Shown one piece after another: positions 25,451-33,226 of a stretch of 64,000 nucleotides of DNA. Both the position numbers and the translations under genes were made by a program. The notes under the pieces are model-generated. The model saw only the letters and a program-made list of their open reading frames with translations. It did no database searches and had not been told where the DNA came from. The DNA lies in NCBI RefSeq assembly GCF_029675105.1, contig NZ_JAQQFV010000007.1:1-64000 (forward strand), written 5' to 3'. Numbering within the stretch: position 1 is the stretch's first letter; each line of letters opens with the position of its first letter. Source of the DNA: Nocardia anocheti (GTDB taxonomy: Bacteria > Actinomycetota > Actinomycetes > Mycobacteriales > Mycobacteriaceae).

Positions 25451-25482
25451 AGTAGGGCCCCGGGGGTAACCGGGGCCCTACT
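25451..25482 (-). terminator. Terminator of the tRNA-Gly-Cys-Val unit
   Basis: Perfect 13-base stem AGTAGGGCCCCGG / CCGGGGCCCTACT with a six-base loop, just after the last tRNA of the leftward unit; a short T-rich TGCGTTTCC follows on the minus strand. Confidence 0.8.
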
Positions 25483-25484
25483 TG

Positions 25485-25559
25485 TGGTGCGCGATACTGG
25501 GATTGAACCAGTGACCTCTTCCGTGTCAGGGAAGCGCTCTCCCGCTGAGCTAATCGCGC
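25485..25559 (-). tRNA. tRNA-Val (GAC)
   Basis: Cloverleaf on the minus strand: acceptor GCGCGAT pairs with ATCGCGC, discriminator A, encoded CCA at 25487-25485. D arm TAGCTCAGCGGGAGAGC, anticodon loop CTGACAC gives GAC (valine), T loop GGTTCAATCC. Confidence 0.93.
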
Positions 25560-25560
25560 G

Positions 25561-25631
25561 AGGTGGAGACGGGAATCGAACCCGTGTGCACGGCTTTGCA
25601 GGCCGTTGCCTCACCACTCGGCCACTCCACC
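25561..25631 (-). tRNA. tRNA-Cys (GCA)
   Basis: Acceptor GGTGGAG pairs with CTCCACC; anticodon loop CTGCAAA gives GCA (cysteine); T loop GGTTCGATTCC; discriminator U as usual for tRNA-Cys. CCA is not encoded. It is one base from the tRNA-Val gene on the same strand. Confidence 0.93.
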
Positions 25632-25671
25632 GCGCAAAGGAGGATTGGCGAAATGCCTAACCTACCTCTCG

Positions 25672-25744
25672 AGCGGATGACGGGATTCGAACCCGCGACC
25701 CTCACCTTGGCAAGGTGATGCGCTACCAGCTGCGCTACATCCGC
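25672..25744 (-). tRNA. tRNA-Gly (GCC)
   Basis: Acceptor GCGGATG pairs with CATCCGC; D arm TAGCGCAGCTGGTAGCGC; anticodon loop TTGCCAA gives GCC (glycine); T loop GGTTCGAATCC; CCA not encoded. First gene of the leftward Gly-Cys-Val unit. Confidence 0.93.
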
Positions 25745-25802
25745 ATTCACACTTCCGGAGGCTGTCGGCCTGGCGGCTTCGCTGTCCTCCGTGGTGCGAT
25801 GA

Positions 25803-25812
25803 GAACATTAGC
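25803..25812 (-). promoter_or_regulatory. -10 region of the tRNA-Gly-Cys-Val unit
   Basis: Minus strand reads GCTAATGTTC, identical over ten bases to the element before tRNA-Val(CAC) on the other strand; TAATGT is the likely -10. Confidence 0.5.
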
Positions 25813-26073
25813 CGACGTTCGACGCAGACTACAAATCGCCTGGTAGACGGGCATGAATGCGAATTACACGGGTGTCGTTCAAGCATCCGTGGGCGAGTCT
25901 TCACCGCCCGGCGCGCCCGAGTTACTGCATCGTGAAACGTAGATATGCGCATTGAAACATCTATGTGCCCAGCGGTCTGCCGGTAGTGGCTCGAACGGAA
26001 CGGAGGCAAAGGACAGCTGAGGACCCCGAACCTCCCGCTCACAAGCCGATTTGGTGTCACACCGGTACTCCGT

Positions 26074-26083
26074 GCTAATGTTC
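26074..26083 (+). promoter_or_regulatory. -10 region of tRNA-Val (CAC)
   Basis: GCTAATGTTC, 46 bases before the tRNA, with a TTGGTGTCAC segment at 26051-26060 that may hold the -35. Shared with the divergent tRNA unit. Confidence 0.5.
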
Positions 26084-26128
26084 CATCTCGTTCGAGCGGC
26101 CCACCCCGGCCACTCGAAAAGCAGGTCA

Positions 26129-26200
26129 GGTCCCATAGCTCAGCGGGAGAGCGTCCGCCTCACACGCGGAAGGTCGCTGGTTCGAAACCAGCTGGGACCA
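26129..26200 (+). tRNA. tRNA-Val (CAC)
   Basis: Acceptor GGTCCCA pairs with TGGGACC, discriminator A, CCA not encoded. D arm TAGCTCAGCGGGAGAGC, anticodon loop CTCACAC gives CAC (valine, GUG codons), T loop GGTTCGAAACC. Its 3' 28 bases recur, with three changes, at 31490. Confidence 0.95.
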
Positions 26201-26205
26201 CACAT

Positions 26206-26249
26206 AATGGCTGGTCAGGCATGTTCTTCATGTCGGCCAGCCATTTTTT
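26206..26249 (+). terminator. Terminator of tRNA-Val (CAC)
   Basis: Stem AATGGCTGG (26206-26214) / CCAGCCATT (26237-26245) followed by a run of T to 26249. Classic intrinsic terminator right after the tRNA. Confidence 0.88.
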
Positions 26250-26553
26250 GTGCGCCGAGCACGATGGATCGTCGTCTATGAACCCACGGCAGTCGGGGCT
26301 GCGGCGGTTTGGGCGGGTTGACCGATACTTGCGGGGGTATTGCGAGGTCGCGGACGGCTGACCGGTCGGGTTGCCTTTTCGCTCGGGTCCGGGCGGTTGT
26401 AGGCCCAGTTGGGTGGAGTCTTGTTCGCGCCATGCCGGTGGACCGGAGATCGATTTGCTGGAAGTGTGCTGACTGTATCCTGTGCGCGTCCTGTTCGACA
26501 GAGAGACAAGCGGGTGTCCGTTCGTCTCATGAGGGTCGGAGGTTCGTGCACCT
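26250..26553. other. Intergenic region before the E1-like gene
   Basis: No gene seen on either strand. A possible promoter TTGCTG (26455-26460), 15 bases, TATCCT (26476-26481) points toward the E1-like gene. An apparent leftward frame through the tRNA reads VPAGFEPATFRV, the known artefact of an antisense tRNA. Confidence 0.45.
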
Positions 26554-27732
26554 ATGGTTCGGCTTCGCTCGGTTCCGCGTCCGGCGGTACTCACGCCCTG
26601 CGCCGCGACATCGCAATTCCTTCCCGTACTGCTCGACGCGTCGAGTGCGGAAGGGCTGAGTGATCTCGAAGCGTTGGTGGCGTCGGGTGCTGTGCGCGCG
26701 GTGCACGACACGATCGAGGAGCAACTCGACGAGCTGATCCGCTGCGAGGATCCCGCCGTCGTGTGGACGACGGACTCGTTGGCGGCGGCCCGGCGGGGGA
26801 TCTGTGGTGAGACGCCGCTGTGGCGGTGGGGGACCTGGGTGTTCTACCCGTGGAGCGGTCGGTTGGTGCATGTGCTGCCGCGTGAGGGTTTTCAGCAGGT
26901 AAGAACCGATCGGAATCGGAGCAAGATCGACCGGGTGCAGCAGCGCGACCTGCGGGGGCGGCGGATCGGTGTGGTCGGGTTGTCGGTGGGCAACAGCGCG
27001 GCGGTGACGTTGGCGATGGAAGGGGTCGGGGGAGCGTTCCGGCTGGCCGATTTCGACACCGTCGGGCTGTCGAATCTGAACCGGCTGCGGGCCGGGATCG
27101 GTGATCTGGGGGTTTCCAAGGCGGTGCTGGCCGCGCGGCAGATGGTCGAGATCGACCCCTATCTCGACATCGAGGTGATCACCGACGGGCTGACCGAGGC
27201 ATCGATCGGGCCCTTCTTCGACGGTGTGGACGGCACCCGGCCGCTGGACCTGCTGGTGGAGGAATGCGACACGGTCTGGGCGAAGGTCGCTGCCCGCGAG
27301 TACGCGCGGAACCGGGGGATTCCGGTCCTGATGGACACCAACGATCGCGGTCTGCTGGATGTCGAGCGGTTCGATCTCGAACCCCATCGGCCGCTGTTCC
27401 ACGGCCGCACCGGCGAGGCGACATCGTCGGATGTGGCGCGGATGAACAAGGGTGAGCTGCTGACATTTCTGCTGGCCGTGGTCGACGGGCCGCGATTGAG
27501 TCCGGCGATGCGCGAGGCTGTCGGCGAGATCGGCCGGAGTCTGTCGAGCTGGCCGCAGCTCGCCTCGGGGGTGACGCTCGGCGGTGCCCTGGTGGCGGAC
27601 ACCGCGCGCCGGATCCTGCTCGGCGAGCTGATCCCTTCGGGCCGGACCTATATCGATCTCGACGAACTCGTCCCCGCCCTGTGTCCACCGAGTGTCACGG
27701 AAGCCGTGCGGGTGATGGAGGAAGCCCGGTGA
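26554..27732 (+). CDS. ThiF/MoeB-type (E1-like) adenylyltransferase
   Basis: 392-residue protein of the E1-like activating fold. The nucleotide loop GVVGLSVGNSAAVTLAMEG lies near 139-157, followed by FRLADFDTVGLSNLNRLRAG (the D and N-x-x-R that contact ATP) and an LVEECDTVWAKVAAREYA segment matching the E1 core. The N-terminal 120 residues are family-specific. It resembles the ThiF half of Rv1355c without the nitroreductase half (recalled). E1-like enzymes adenylate C-termini of sulphur carriers, ubiquitin-like proteins or peptides; no carrier gene is seen here. Its stop overlaps the GNAT start (ATG 27732), so the two are translationally coupled. Confidence 0.75.
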   Translation: MVRLRSVPRPAVLTPCAATSQFLPVLLDASSAEGLSDLEALVASGAVRAVHDTIEEQLDELIRCEDPAVVWTTDSLAAARRGICGETPLWRWGTWVFYPWSGRLVHVLPREGFQQVRTDRNRSKIDRVQQRDLRGRRIGVVGLSVGNSAAVTLAMEGVGGAFRLADFDTVGLSNLNRLRAGIGDLGVSKAVLAARQMVEIDPYLDIEVITDGLTEASIGPFFDGVDGTRPLDLLVEECDTVWAKVAAREYARNRGIPVLMDTNDRGLLDVERFDLEPHRPLFHGRTGEATSSDVARMNKGELLTFLLAVVDGPRLSPAMREAVGEIGRSLSSWPQLASGVTLGGALVADTARRILLGELIPSGRTYIDLDELVPALCPPSVTEAVRVMEEAR

Positions 27733-28361
27733 TGATCGATCCGCGCGATGTGGAACTGGTCGGCTCGCGGCTGCGGCTGCGTGACCTGCGCGCCGGTGAC
27801 CTGGGGGTCTACCAGCGGATCTTCACCGACCCGCACCTCACCCGGTACATGGGAACCGACAGCATGGGCGTGCAGGCGGCCACGGCGGCGTTCGACGCGG
27901 CTCTGCGCGCCCGAGGCGAGAGCCCGCGGCGCAAGTACACATTGGCGATCACGGCGCGCGACGCGGACACCATGGTCGGCACCATCGGTCTGCTGGTCGA
28001 GGACTACGGCAGCAACGCGATGATCGGCGGACTGGTCGTGGTGCCGGAAGGGTCGCTGCGCGCGGGCGGGATCGAAGCGGGACGGCTGCTGGCGGCGTTC
28101 GCCTTCGGACCGCTCGGGATCCACCGGGTGTGGGCGGGACACCGCCACGATCATCCGGTGATGGACACGGTGATGTCGGGGGTGGGCTTGACACCGGAGG
28201 CGCGGCTGCGGCAGCTCTACCGGACCCAGGGTCGGTGGCACGACGTGTGCACCTACGCGGCGGTGCGGCCGGAGTGGGCGGCCACGGCGACGGCCGCCGA
28301 ACGACGGATCCTCGCGGTAGGTCCCACTGCGGCAAGGGAACACGCCTCCGTGGGGCGGTGA
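27732..28361 (+). CDS. GNAT-family acetyltransferase
   Basis: 209-residue protein of the RimJ/RimL-like GNAT type: VELVGSRLRLRDLRAGDLGV opens the domain, MIGGLVVVPEGSLRAGGIEA is the acetyl-CoA loop in diverged form, and LGIHRVWAGHRHDHPV replaces the usual KL/RV-x-N-x-S segment, lacking the asparagine. Start is ATG 27732 (or GTG 27729), overlapping the E1-like stop. Coupling suggests it acts on the same target as the E1-like enzyme. Substrate unknown. Confidence 0.7.
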   Translation: MIDPRDVELVGSRLRLRDLRAGDLGVYQRIFTDPHLTRYMGTDSMGVQAATAAFDAALRARGESPRRKYTLAITARDADTMVGTIGLLVEDYGSNAMIGGLVVVPEGSLRAGGIEAGRLLAAFAFGPLGIHRVWAGHRHDHPVMDTVMSGVGLTPEARLRQLYRTQGRWHDVCTYAAVRPEWAATATAAERRILAVGPTAAREHASVGR

Positions 28362-28412
28362 AGTCGGCGGGGGAACCCTGCCGAATCGGGCTCGGGGGCG
28401 GCCGCGGCGCGA

Positions 28413-28418
28413 TAGCAT
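28413..28418 (+). promoter_or_regulatory. -10 box of AraC gene
   Basis: TAGCAT, about 85 bases before ATG 28505; a GGAGATCCCC precedes the start codon. Confidence 0.4.
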
Positions 28419-28504
28419 CGCGGCATTGCCCCCACCCCGAACGCGCAGCGGCCGGCGACGGGATGGCCTCCACCGCCGGCGAGAATCCGAAGCGGAGATC
28501 CCCC

Positions 28505-29479
28505 ATGGCAGTGCTGATCGACTCCGACTACTTCACCCCGGCGGACCGTCGCGAGGCGGTCACCGCGATCCTGCAGGAAGCCGACATCGGGGCGAATCTG
28601 CGGATGTGGGACGCGCCCGCCGAAGTGGTCAGCAGACATCAGGCCTGGATGCTGGGTCCGATCGCGCTCACCCGCTCGGAGGTGTCCGGGCACCAGGTGT
28701 GCCGGACCAGTCGCCACGAGCGGGCCACCCCCAGCGACACCCTGACGGTGACGGTGCAGAACGGGCAGGTCCGCAGGCACGAACAGTTCGGCGCGCAGAC
28801 GCTGATCGAACCCGGCGCGTGCGAGGTGATCGATCTGGCCACCACGTTCGCGTCGGGCTGGCACGGTCTCGGCGGCACCCTGTGTCTGCAGCTGTCGCGG
28901 GAGCGCCTCGGCGTTTCGGCGGAAACGATCATCGCCGCGCACGGACGACTGGCGGCATCGCCGCTGTATCCGATGGTGACGGCCCAGATCCAGCATCTCG
29001 TCGGGATCGCCGACCAGCTCGAAGCCGATCCGGCCGCCGCCTCGGTGGGCGAGTCGTGCATGGAAATGGTTCGGGCGCTGCTGATTTCGGCGGCCGGGCG
29101 CGGGCCGGGCGACGGTGGCGCCATCCCCGAACAATTGTTGATCGAGCAGATTCTCGGCTATGTGCGGGCGCACCTGTCGGATTCGGCCCTGAAGATTCCG
29201 GACATCGCCGCCGCCAACAACATCTCCGTCCGGCACCTGTACAAGGTGTGCGCGCAGTCGGGAATCAGCCTCGAGCAGTGGATCATCGAACAGCGCCTGG
29301 TCCGGGCTCGCGACATGCTGGTCGACCGGGGCTACGCGCATCGGTCGATCGCCGCGGTCGCCGGTGCCGTGGGGTTCCGCGACTCCGCCCACTTCACCCG
29401 CCGATTCCGCGAAACCTTCGGGATGACACCGCGAGACTGGCGCCGCAGCGCCACCGAGGCGGACAACCCGCCGACGTAG
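28505..29479 (+). CDS. AraC-family transcription regulator
   Basis: 324-residue regulator. An N-terminal AraC-binding-like domain (about 20-190, with LTRSEVSGHQVCRTSRHERA) is followed by the double helix-turn-helix: LKIPDIAAANNISVRHLYKV and RSIAAVAGAVGFRDSAHFTR, ending GMTPRDWRRS. ATG 28505 is preceded by a Shine-Dalgarno GGAG and ends a long leader. The domain type occurs with regulators of hydrocarbon and alcohol use; its target here is unknown. It may control the E1-GNAT pair upstream or the genes downstream. Confidence 0.85.
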   Translation: MAVLIDSDYFTPADRREAVTAILQEADIGANLRMWDAPAEVVSRHQAWMLGPIALTRSEVSGHQVCRTSRHERATPSDTLTVTVQNGQVRRHEQFGAQTLIEPGACEVIDLATTFASGWHGLGGTLCLQLSRERLGVSAETIIAAHGRLAASPLYPMVTAQIQHLVGIADQLEADPAAASVGESCMEMVRALLISAAGRGPGDGGAIPEQLLIEQILGYVRAHLSDSALKIPDIAAANNISVRHLYKVCAQSGISLEQWIIEQRLVRARDMLVDRGYAHRSIAAVAGAVGFRDSAHFTRRFRETFGMTPRDWRRSATEADNPPT

Positions 29480-29503
29480 TCGGGGACATCGAGCCCAGGT
29501 GCG

Positions 29504-29539
29504 CGTGCAGGTGTGCGTGCAGAGTCAGTTGCCGTGCAG
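29504..29539. repeat. Three CGTGCAG direct repeats
   Basis: CGTGCAG at 29504-29510, 29516-29522 and 29533-29539 in the leader region of the small XRE gene. Possibly operator half-sites; chance is not excluded. Confidence 0.3.
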
Positions 29540-29679
29540 TCACAGTCTCTTTCGGCCTCCGATTCCTCGATATCGTTCGAATGTGGCTGCGCGAGACCGC
29601 TTCAGGGGCGCGAGTGTTCGCCGACGGACACCAGCGCCGATGCGATCCGTGCCGAGGGCATCGAGAGAAAGGGGGGACC

Positions 29680-29892
29680 ATGTCCACGATCGGCAAAGCT
29701 ATTCGGGCGGCGAGGATGGCCTCCGGATTCACGCAGGCGGAGTTGGCCGACTGGATCGGGATCCGGGACGGAAATCAGATCAGCCGTTGGGAACGCGATG
29801 TGGTGACCCCCAGTCCCGACAGTGTCGGCGAGTTGAAGCGGGTCCTCGGCGTGCGCATCGACAACGCGTCCGGCGACGCGGTGTCGTGCTGA
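29680..29892 (+). CDS. Small XRE-type DNA-binding protein
   Basis: 70-residue Cro/CI-type helix-turn-helix protein: AIRAARMASGFTQAELADWI then GNQISRWERDVVTPSPDSVG covers the whole fold. ATG 29680 follows a strong GAGAAAGGGGG Shine-Dalgarno. The frame is open far upstream but that part is shadow of araC. Such stand-alone HTH proteins often repress a neighbouring mobile or toxin gene; none is obvious. It ends 11 bases from the convergent cutinase gene. Confidence 0.75.
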   Translation: MSTIGKAIRAARMASGFTQAELADWIGIRDGNQISRWERDVVTPSPDSVGELKRVLGVRIDNASGDAVSC

Positions 29893-29903
29893 GCTGAACC
29901 CCG

Positions 29904-31277
29904 CTACGCGCCGACCTGCGAGCTCAGGTAGTTCAGCAGGAGGGGAACGTCCTCGCCGTAGTCGAGGTGGGCGGCCGAGGCGTAGAAGTTGGCCATGTCC
30001 ACACCCTGACGGCCGAGCTGGACGAGCTCGTCGACTGTCTCGGGATCGGTGAGGCTGAGCAGGGTGCGGGTGGTCGCGCGCAGGTCGGCGCGGATACCGG
30101 CGGCGACGGGGCCGAGTACGGCGCCGGTGAGGTCGGCGCCGGTGGCGGCCAGGTTCGTCAGGTCGGCGGCCGCGGCGACGGGGTCGTCGCGATCGAGCGA
30201 CTCGATCGCGCGCCAGAGGATCTCCTGAACCCGGCCCACCTGGTCGGCGATGCTGAGGAAGTCGATCCGGGTGAGGGCGTCGGCGACGACGCTGAGGCCC
30301 GCCGTCCGGCCGGAGGGGTCGGCGGCGGCCGCCGCGCGGATGACCTCGGCGATCAGGTCGCGGTCCACCCCGGCGGCGGCCTGGACCAGCGGGGACAGGG
30401 CGACGTTCAGGGCGTTCGCGGTGCGGTGCGCGCTGCGGATGTCACCCGCCGCGAGCAGCTCCGGCAGGCTGGTCAGGTCGTCGAGGATGGTGGGCAGGTT
30501 CGCCGCGGTGGCGGTCCAGCCCGCGCCCATCGTGACGGCCTGTTCGATCAGGGTGCGGGGATCGACCGTGGCGGGGACGACGTCGGCGATCGGTCCGGGA
30601 TCGCCGCTCAGGACCCGGCCCACCACGGCGAGGAACGGGGAGGTGGCGGCATCGAGGGAGCAGTACAGGTCGCCGTCGGCGCACAGGGTGCGGACCCGGT
30701 CGGTCAACGCGCCGAAATCCCGGCTGCGCGTTCCGGCGATGCCGCGACCGGGCTGGGGGTCACCCAGGGACAGGGTCGTGTTCGGGTCGCGATGCGGGTC
30801 GGCCAGTAGTCCGACACCGGCCACTCGATCGGTGTCGACGGGTCCCTCGCCGTGACCGATCTCGGTGGCGAGATCGCCGATGCCGTCCGCGCCCTGGCTG
30901 TACCCGGCGAGGACGACCCGCGTCGAGTCGCACAGGCCGCGCAGCATCCGGTGCAGGCGGGATTCCAGGGTGCCCAGCGACTCCGCGTAGGTCAGACCCA
31001 GATCGAAGGCGCTCGCGGCGTAGGGGACGTAGAGGACGGTGATGTCCGGGCCGAACCGCTGTCGCAGGCCGTCGCCGACGGGTCGGAGCATGCCGACCGG
31101 CACCCGGGGATCGGCGTCGGGCGTGGTCTCCCAGGTTCCCGGCGCGAGAATCGCGGTGTACGGGGTGCAAGGCTGGGTGGCGGGTACTTCCGCCCGCGCG
31201 ACGCCGACCGCTCCGGTACCGGCCGCGACGACGGCGGCGACCAGGGCCGCCGCGGTGGAATTCACCAAGCTACGCAT
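29904..31277 (-). CDS. Secreted cutinase-family protein with large insertion
   Basis: 457-residue exported serine esterase. The signal peptide ends near residue 29 (GVARA). The nucleophile is in VVLAGYSQGADG (S127), preceded by CTPYTAILAPGTWETTPDA. The Asp region is LCADGDLYCS near 210. The catalytic His seems to be in ASAAHLDYGEDVPLLLNYL at the very C-terminus, so about 200 helical residues are inserted between Asp and His. Ordinary cutinases are 200-250 residues. Likely substrates are lipid or polyester esters outside the cell. ATG 31277 is chosen because it starts the signal peptide. Confidence 0.75.
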   Translation of the reverse strand: MRSLVNSTAAALVAAVVAAGTGAVGVARAEVPATQPCTPYTAILAPGTWETTPDADPRVPVGMLRPVGDGLRQRFGPDITVLYVPYAASAFDLGLTYAESLGTLESRLHRMLRGLCDSTRVVLAGYSQGADGIGDLATEIGHGEGPVDTDRVAGVGLLADPHRDPNTTLSLGDPQPGRGIAGTRSRDFGALTDRVRTLCADGDLYCSLDAATSPFLAVVGRVLSGDPGPIADVVPATVDPRTLIEQAVTMGAGWTATAANLPTILDDLTSLPELLAAGDIRSAHRTANALNVALSPLVQAAAGVDRDLIAEVIRAAAAADPSGRTAGLSVVADALTRIDFLSIADQVGRVQEILWRAIESLDRDDPVAAAADLTNLAATGADLTGAVLGPVAAGIRADLRATTRTLLSLTDPETVDELVQLGRQGVDMANFYASAAHLDYGEDVPLLLNYLSSQVGA

Positions 31278-31489
31278 CGCCGAATCCTCTGTTGCCGAGG
31301 GGGATTCGCGACCTCGAAGGGTCCCGAATCCCGCTGAGGGTGCCTCGGCCAATTATCGCCAGCCGCCCTCGGTTTTGTCCGCCTTTCCGACACAGTTACA
31401 TTTCAGATTGTTCGCGCGGGGCGCGCGTCGCGTGGGCGCGTGGCCGAGCCATTTTGTGCGGTGCGAGGTTCGTTCTGTAGTGTCACAGT

Positions 31490-31517
31490 GCTGGTTCGAA
31501 ACCGGCCGGAACCACAC
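31490..31517 (+). repeat. tRNA-Val 3'-end remnant (possible att site)
   Basis: 28 bases identical at 25 positions to the 3' end of tRNA-Val(CAC) at 26176-26203, including the whole T loop GGTTCGAAACC and ACCACAC. Only the 3' half is present, as expected for the far attachment site of an element that entered at a tRNA. A decayed second tRNA-Val is the alternative. Confidence 0.6.
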
Positions 31518-31523
31518 CACAGG

Positions 31524-31550
31524 GCCAGGACCGCCGTCCTGGCGTTTTTT
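31524..31550 (+). terminator. Intrinsic terminator before gap
   Basis: Perfect stem GCCAGGAC/GTCCTGGC (31524-31531, 31536-31543), four-base loop, then G and six T. The TTTTTTGTGCGCC here (31545-31557) is identical to that after the tRNA-Val terminator (26244-26256). Confidence 0.85.
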
Positions 31551-31612
31551 GTGCGCCTGAACGATGACCTCACGATCGGGGAGCCGGTTTCGGTGAAAAT
31601 CGCCGGCCTCAA

Positions 31613-31618
31613 TAGCAT
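31613..31618 (+). promoter_or_regulatory. -10 box of gap
   Basis: TAGCAT; predicted start near 31625, leaving about 30 bases of leader with TGAGGA before GTG 31656. Confidence 0.4.
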
Positions 31619-31655
31619 GGATCTGCCGTACCGATCGAAGAACCTGAGGACGCCT

Positions 31656-33131
31656 GTGACTACCGAACAACTTGACCGCTGGAACGCTCAGGAAGCAGCC
31701 GCCGAGGCGATGATCCCGATCATCGGCACGCTGTACCGGAGCAAGGGTGTGACGATCCTGCTGCACAGCCGTTCGCTGGTGAACAAGTCGGTGATCAGCA
31801 TCCTGCGCACGCACCGCTTCGCGCGCCAGATCGAGGGCGAGGAGCTCTCGGTCGACGAGACGCTGCCCTTCCTGCAGGTGCTCAGCCAGCTGGACCTGGG
31901 TCCGTGCAAGATCGACCTCGGTCAGCTCGTGAAGTCCTACCGCGCCGACGGCGACGGCCGCTCGATCGCGGAGTTCACCGCCGCGGCGCTGGCCGACGTG
32001 CTCGACGGCAACAAGGCACAGCCGCAGGGCCCGCGCGACGTCGTGCTCTACGGCTTCGGCCGGATCGGTCGCCTGGTGACCCGCCTGCTCATCGAGAAGG
32101 CCGGTTCGGGCAACGGGCTGCGGCTGCGCGCCGTGGTCGTGCGCAAGAGCGGCGACGAGGACCTGGTCAAGCGCGCCTCGCTGCTGCGTCGCGACTCGGT
32201 GCACGGTGCCTTCAACGGCACGATCAAGGTCGACACCGAGAACAGCACGATCACCGCCAACGGCAACGTCATCAAGTTCATCTACAGCAACGATCCGACG
32301 ACGATCGACTACACCGACTATGGCATCGACAACGCCATCCTGATCGACAACACCGGCCGCTGGCGCGACCGCGAGGGCCTGGGCCAGCACCTGCGCCCCG
32401 GCATCGAGAAGGTCGTGCTCACCGCGCCCGGCAAGGGTGACGTGCCCAACATCGTGCACGGCGTGAACCATCGTGAGCTGGACCTGTCGCAGCAGATCTA
32501 CTCCTGCGCGTCCTGCACCACCAACGCGATCGTGCCGCCGCTCAAGGCGATCGACGACGAGTTCGGCATCCTGCGCGGCCACGTGGAGACGGTGCACTCG
32601 TTCACCAACGACCAGAACCTGCTCGACAACTTCCACAAGGCGGACCGTCGCGGCCGTTCGGCGCCGTTCAACATGGTGCTCACCGAGACCGGCGCGGCCT
32701 CGGCCGTCGCCAAGGCGATGCCGGACTTCAAGGCCAAGATCACCGGTAACTCGATCCGCGTCCCCACCCCGGACGTCTCGATGGCGATCCTGAACCTGCA
32801 CCTGAAGCAGGAGACCACCAAGGAAGAGGTGCTCGCCTACCTGCGTGGGGTGTCGCTGGCGGGCCCGCTGAGCCGCAACCTGGACTACACCGCGGCCACC
32901 GACGTGGTCTCGAGCGACTTCATCGGTTCGCGCGCGGCCTCGATCATCGACGCCAACGCGACCATCGTCGAGGGTGACACCGCGATCCTCTACGTCTGGT
33001 ACGACAACGAGTTCGGGTACTCCTGCCAGGTGGTGCGGACCGTGCAGTTCATCTCGGGCATCGAATACCCGACCTACCCGCAGGTCGCGGCGCAGTCCGA
33101 GGCCCGCGAGCCCGCCACCGCGGCGGTCTAG
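31656..33131 (+). CDS. gap: Glyceraldehyde-3-phosphate dehydrogenase, N-terminally extended type
   Basis: Converts glyceraldehyde-3-phosphate and phosphate to 1,3-bisphosphoglycerate. Of 491 residues, the first 125 or so are an extension absent from glycolytic GAPDH; then come the NAD fold VVLYGFGRIGRLVTRLLIEK, the active site YSCASCTTNAIVPPL (second Cys catalytic, near residue 289) and WYDNEFGYSCQVVRT at the end. The extended type includes corynebacterial GapB, which works in gluconeogenesis. GTG 31656 follows TGAGGA. No other glycolytic genes adjoin it, fitting a stand-alone second GAPDH. Confidence 0.93.
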   Translation: MTTEQLDRWNAQEAAAEAMIPIIGTLYRSKGVTILLHSRSLVNKSVISILRTHRFARQIEGEELSVDETLPFLQVLSQLDLGPCKIDLGQLVKSYRADGDGRSIAEFTAAALADVLDGNKAQPQGPRDVVLYGFGRIGRLVTRLLIEKAGSGNGLRLRAVVVRKSGDEDLVKRASLLRRDSVHGAFNGTIKVDTENSTITANGNVIKFIYSNDPTTIDYTDYGIDNAILIDNTGRWRDREGLGQHLRPGIEKVVLTAPGKGDVPNIVHGVNHRELDLSQQIYSCASCTTNAIVPPLKAIDDEFGILRGHVETVHSFTNDQNLLDNFHKADRRGRSAPFNMVLTETGAASAVAKAMPDFKAKITGNSIRVPTPDVSMAILNLHLKQETTKEEVLAYLRGVSLAGPLSRNLDYTAATDVVSSDFIGSRAASIIDANATIVEGDTAILYVWYDNEFGYSCQVVRTVQFISGIEYPTYPQVAAQSEAREPATAAV

Positions 33132-33143
33132 CGATACGCTCCG

Positions 33144-33180
33144 CGAACGGGACCCAGCGCCGCGCGCCGGGTCCCGTTCG
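33144..33180 (+). terminator. Terminator after gap
   Basis: Perfect 12-base stem CGAACGGGACCC/GGGTCCCGTTCG with 13-base loop, 12 bases after the gap stop codon. No U-run. Confidence 0.75.
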
Positions 33181-33226
33181 TCGTCTCCGGGTGGACCGAA
33201 CGGGTCGGCCTGTGCATACTGATCCC

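Larger units (their letters stand above)
25745..26128. other. Intergenic region between divergent tRNA genes
   Basis: No gene seen. Lower GC than the flanks. It holds the two tRNA promoters listed separately; nothing else is supported. Confidence 0.5.
31278..31655. other. Intergenic region cutinase-gap
   Basis: No gene. It holds the tRNA-Val 3' remnant (31490), a terminator (31524-31550) and the gap promoter (31613), each listed separately. Confidence 0.6.

Noticed and set aside
26160..26711. Leftward protein containing VPAGFEPATFRV
   Set aside because: This peptide is the translation of an antisense tRNA gene and is a known false annotation.
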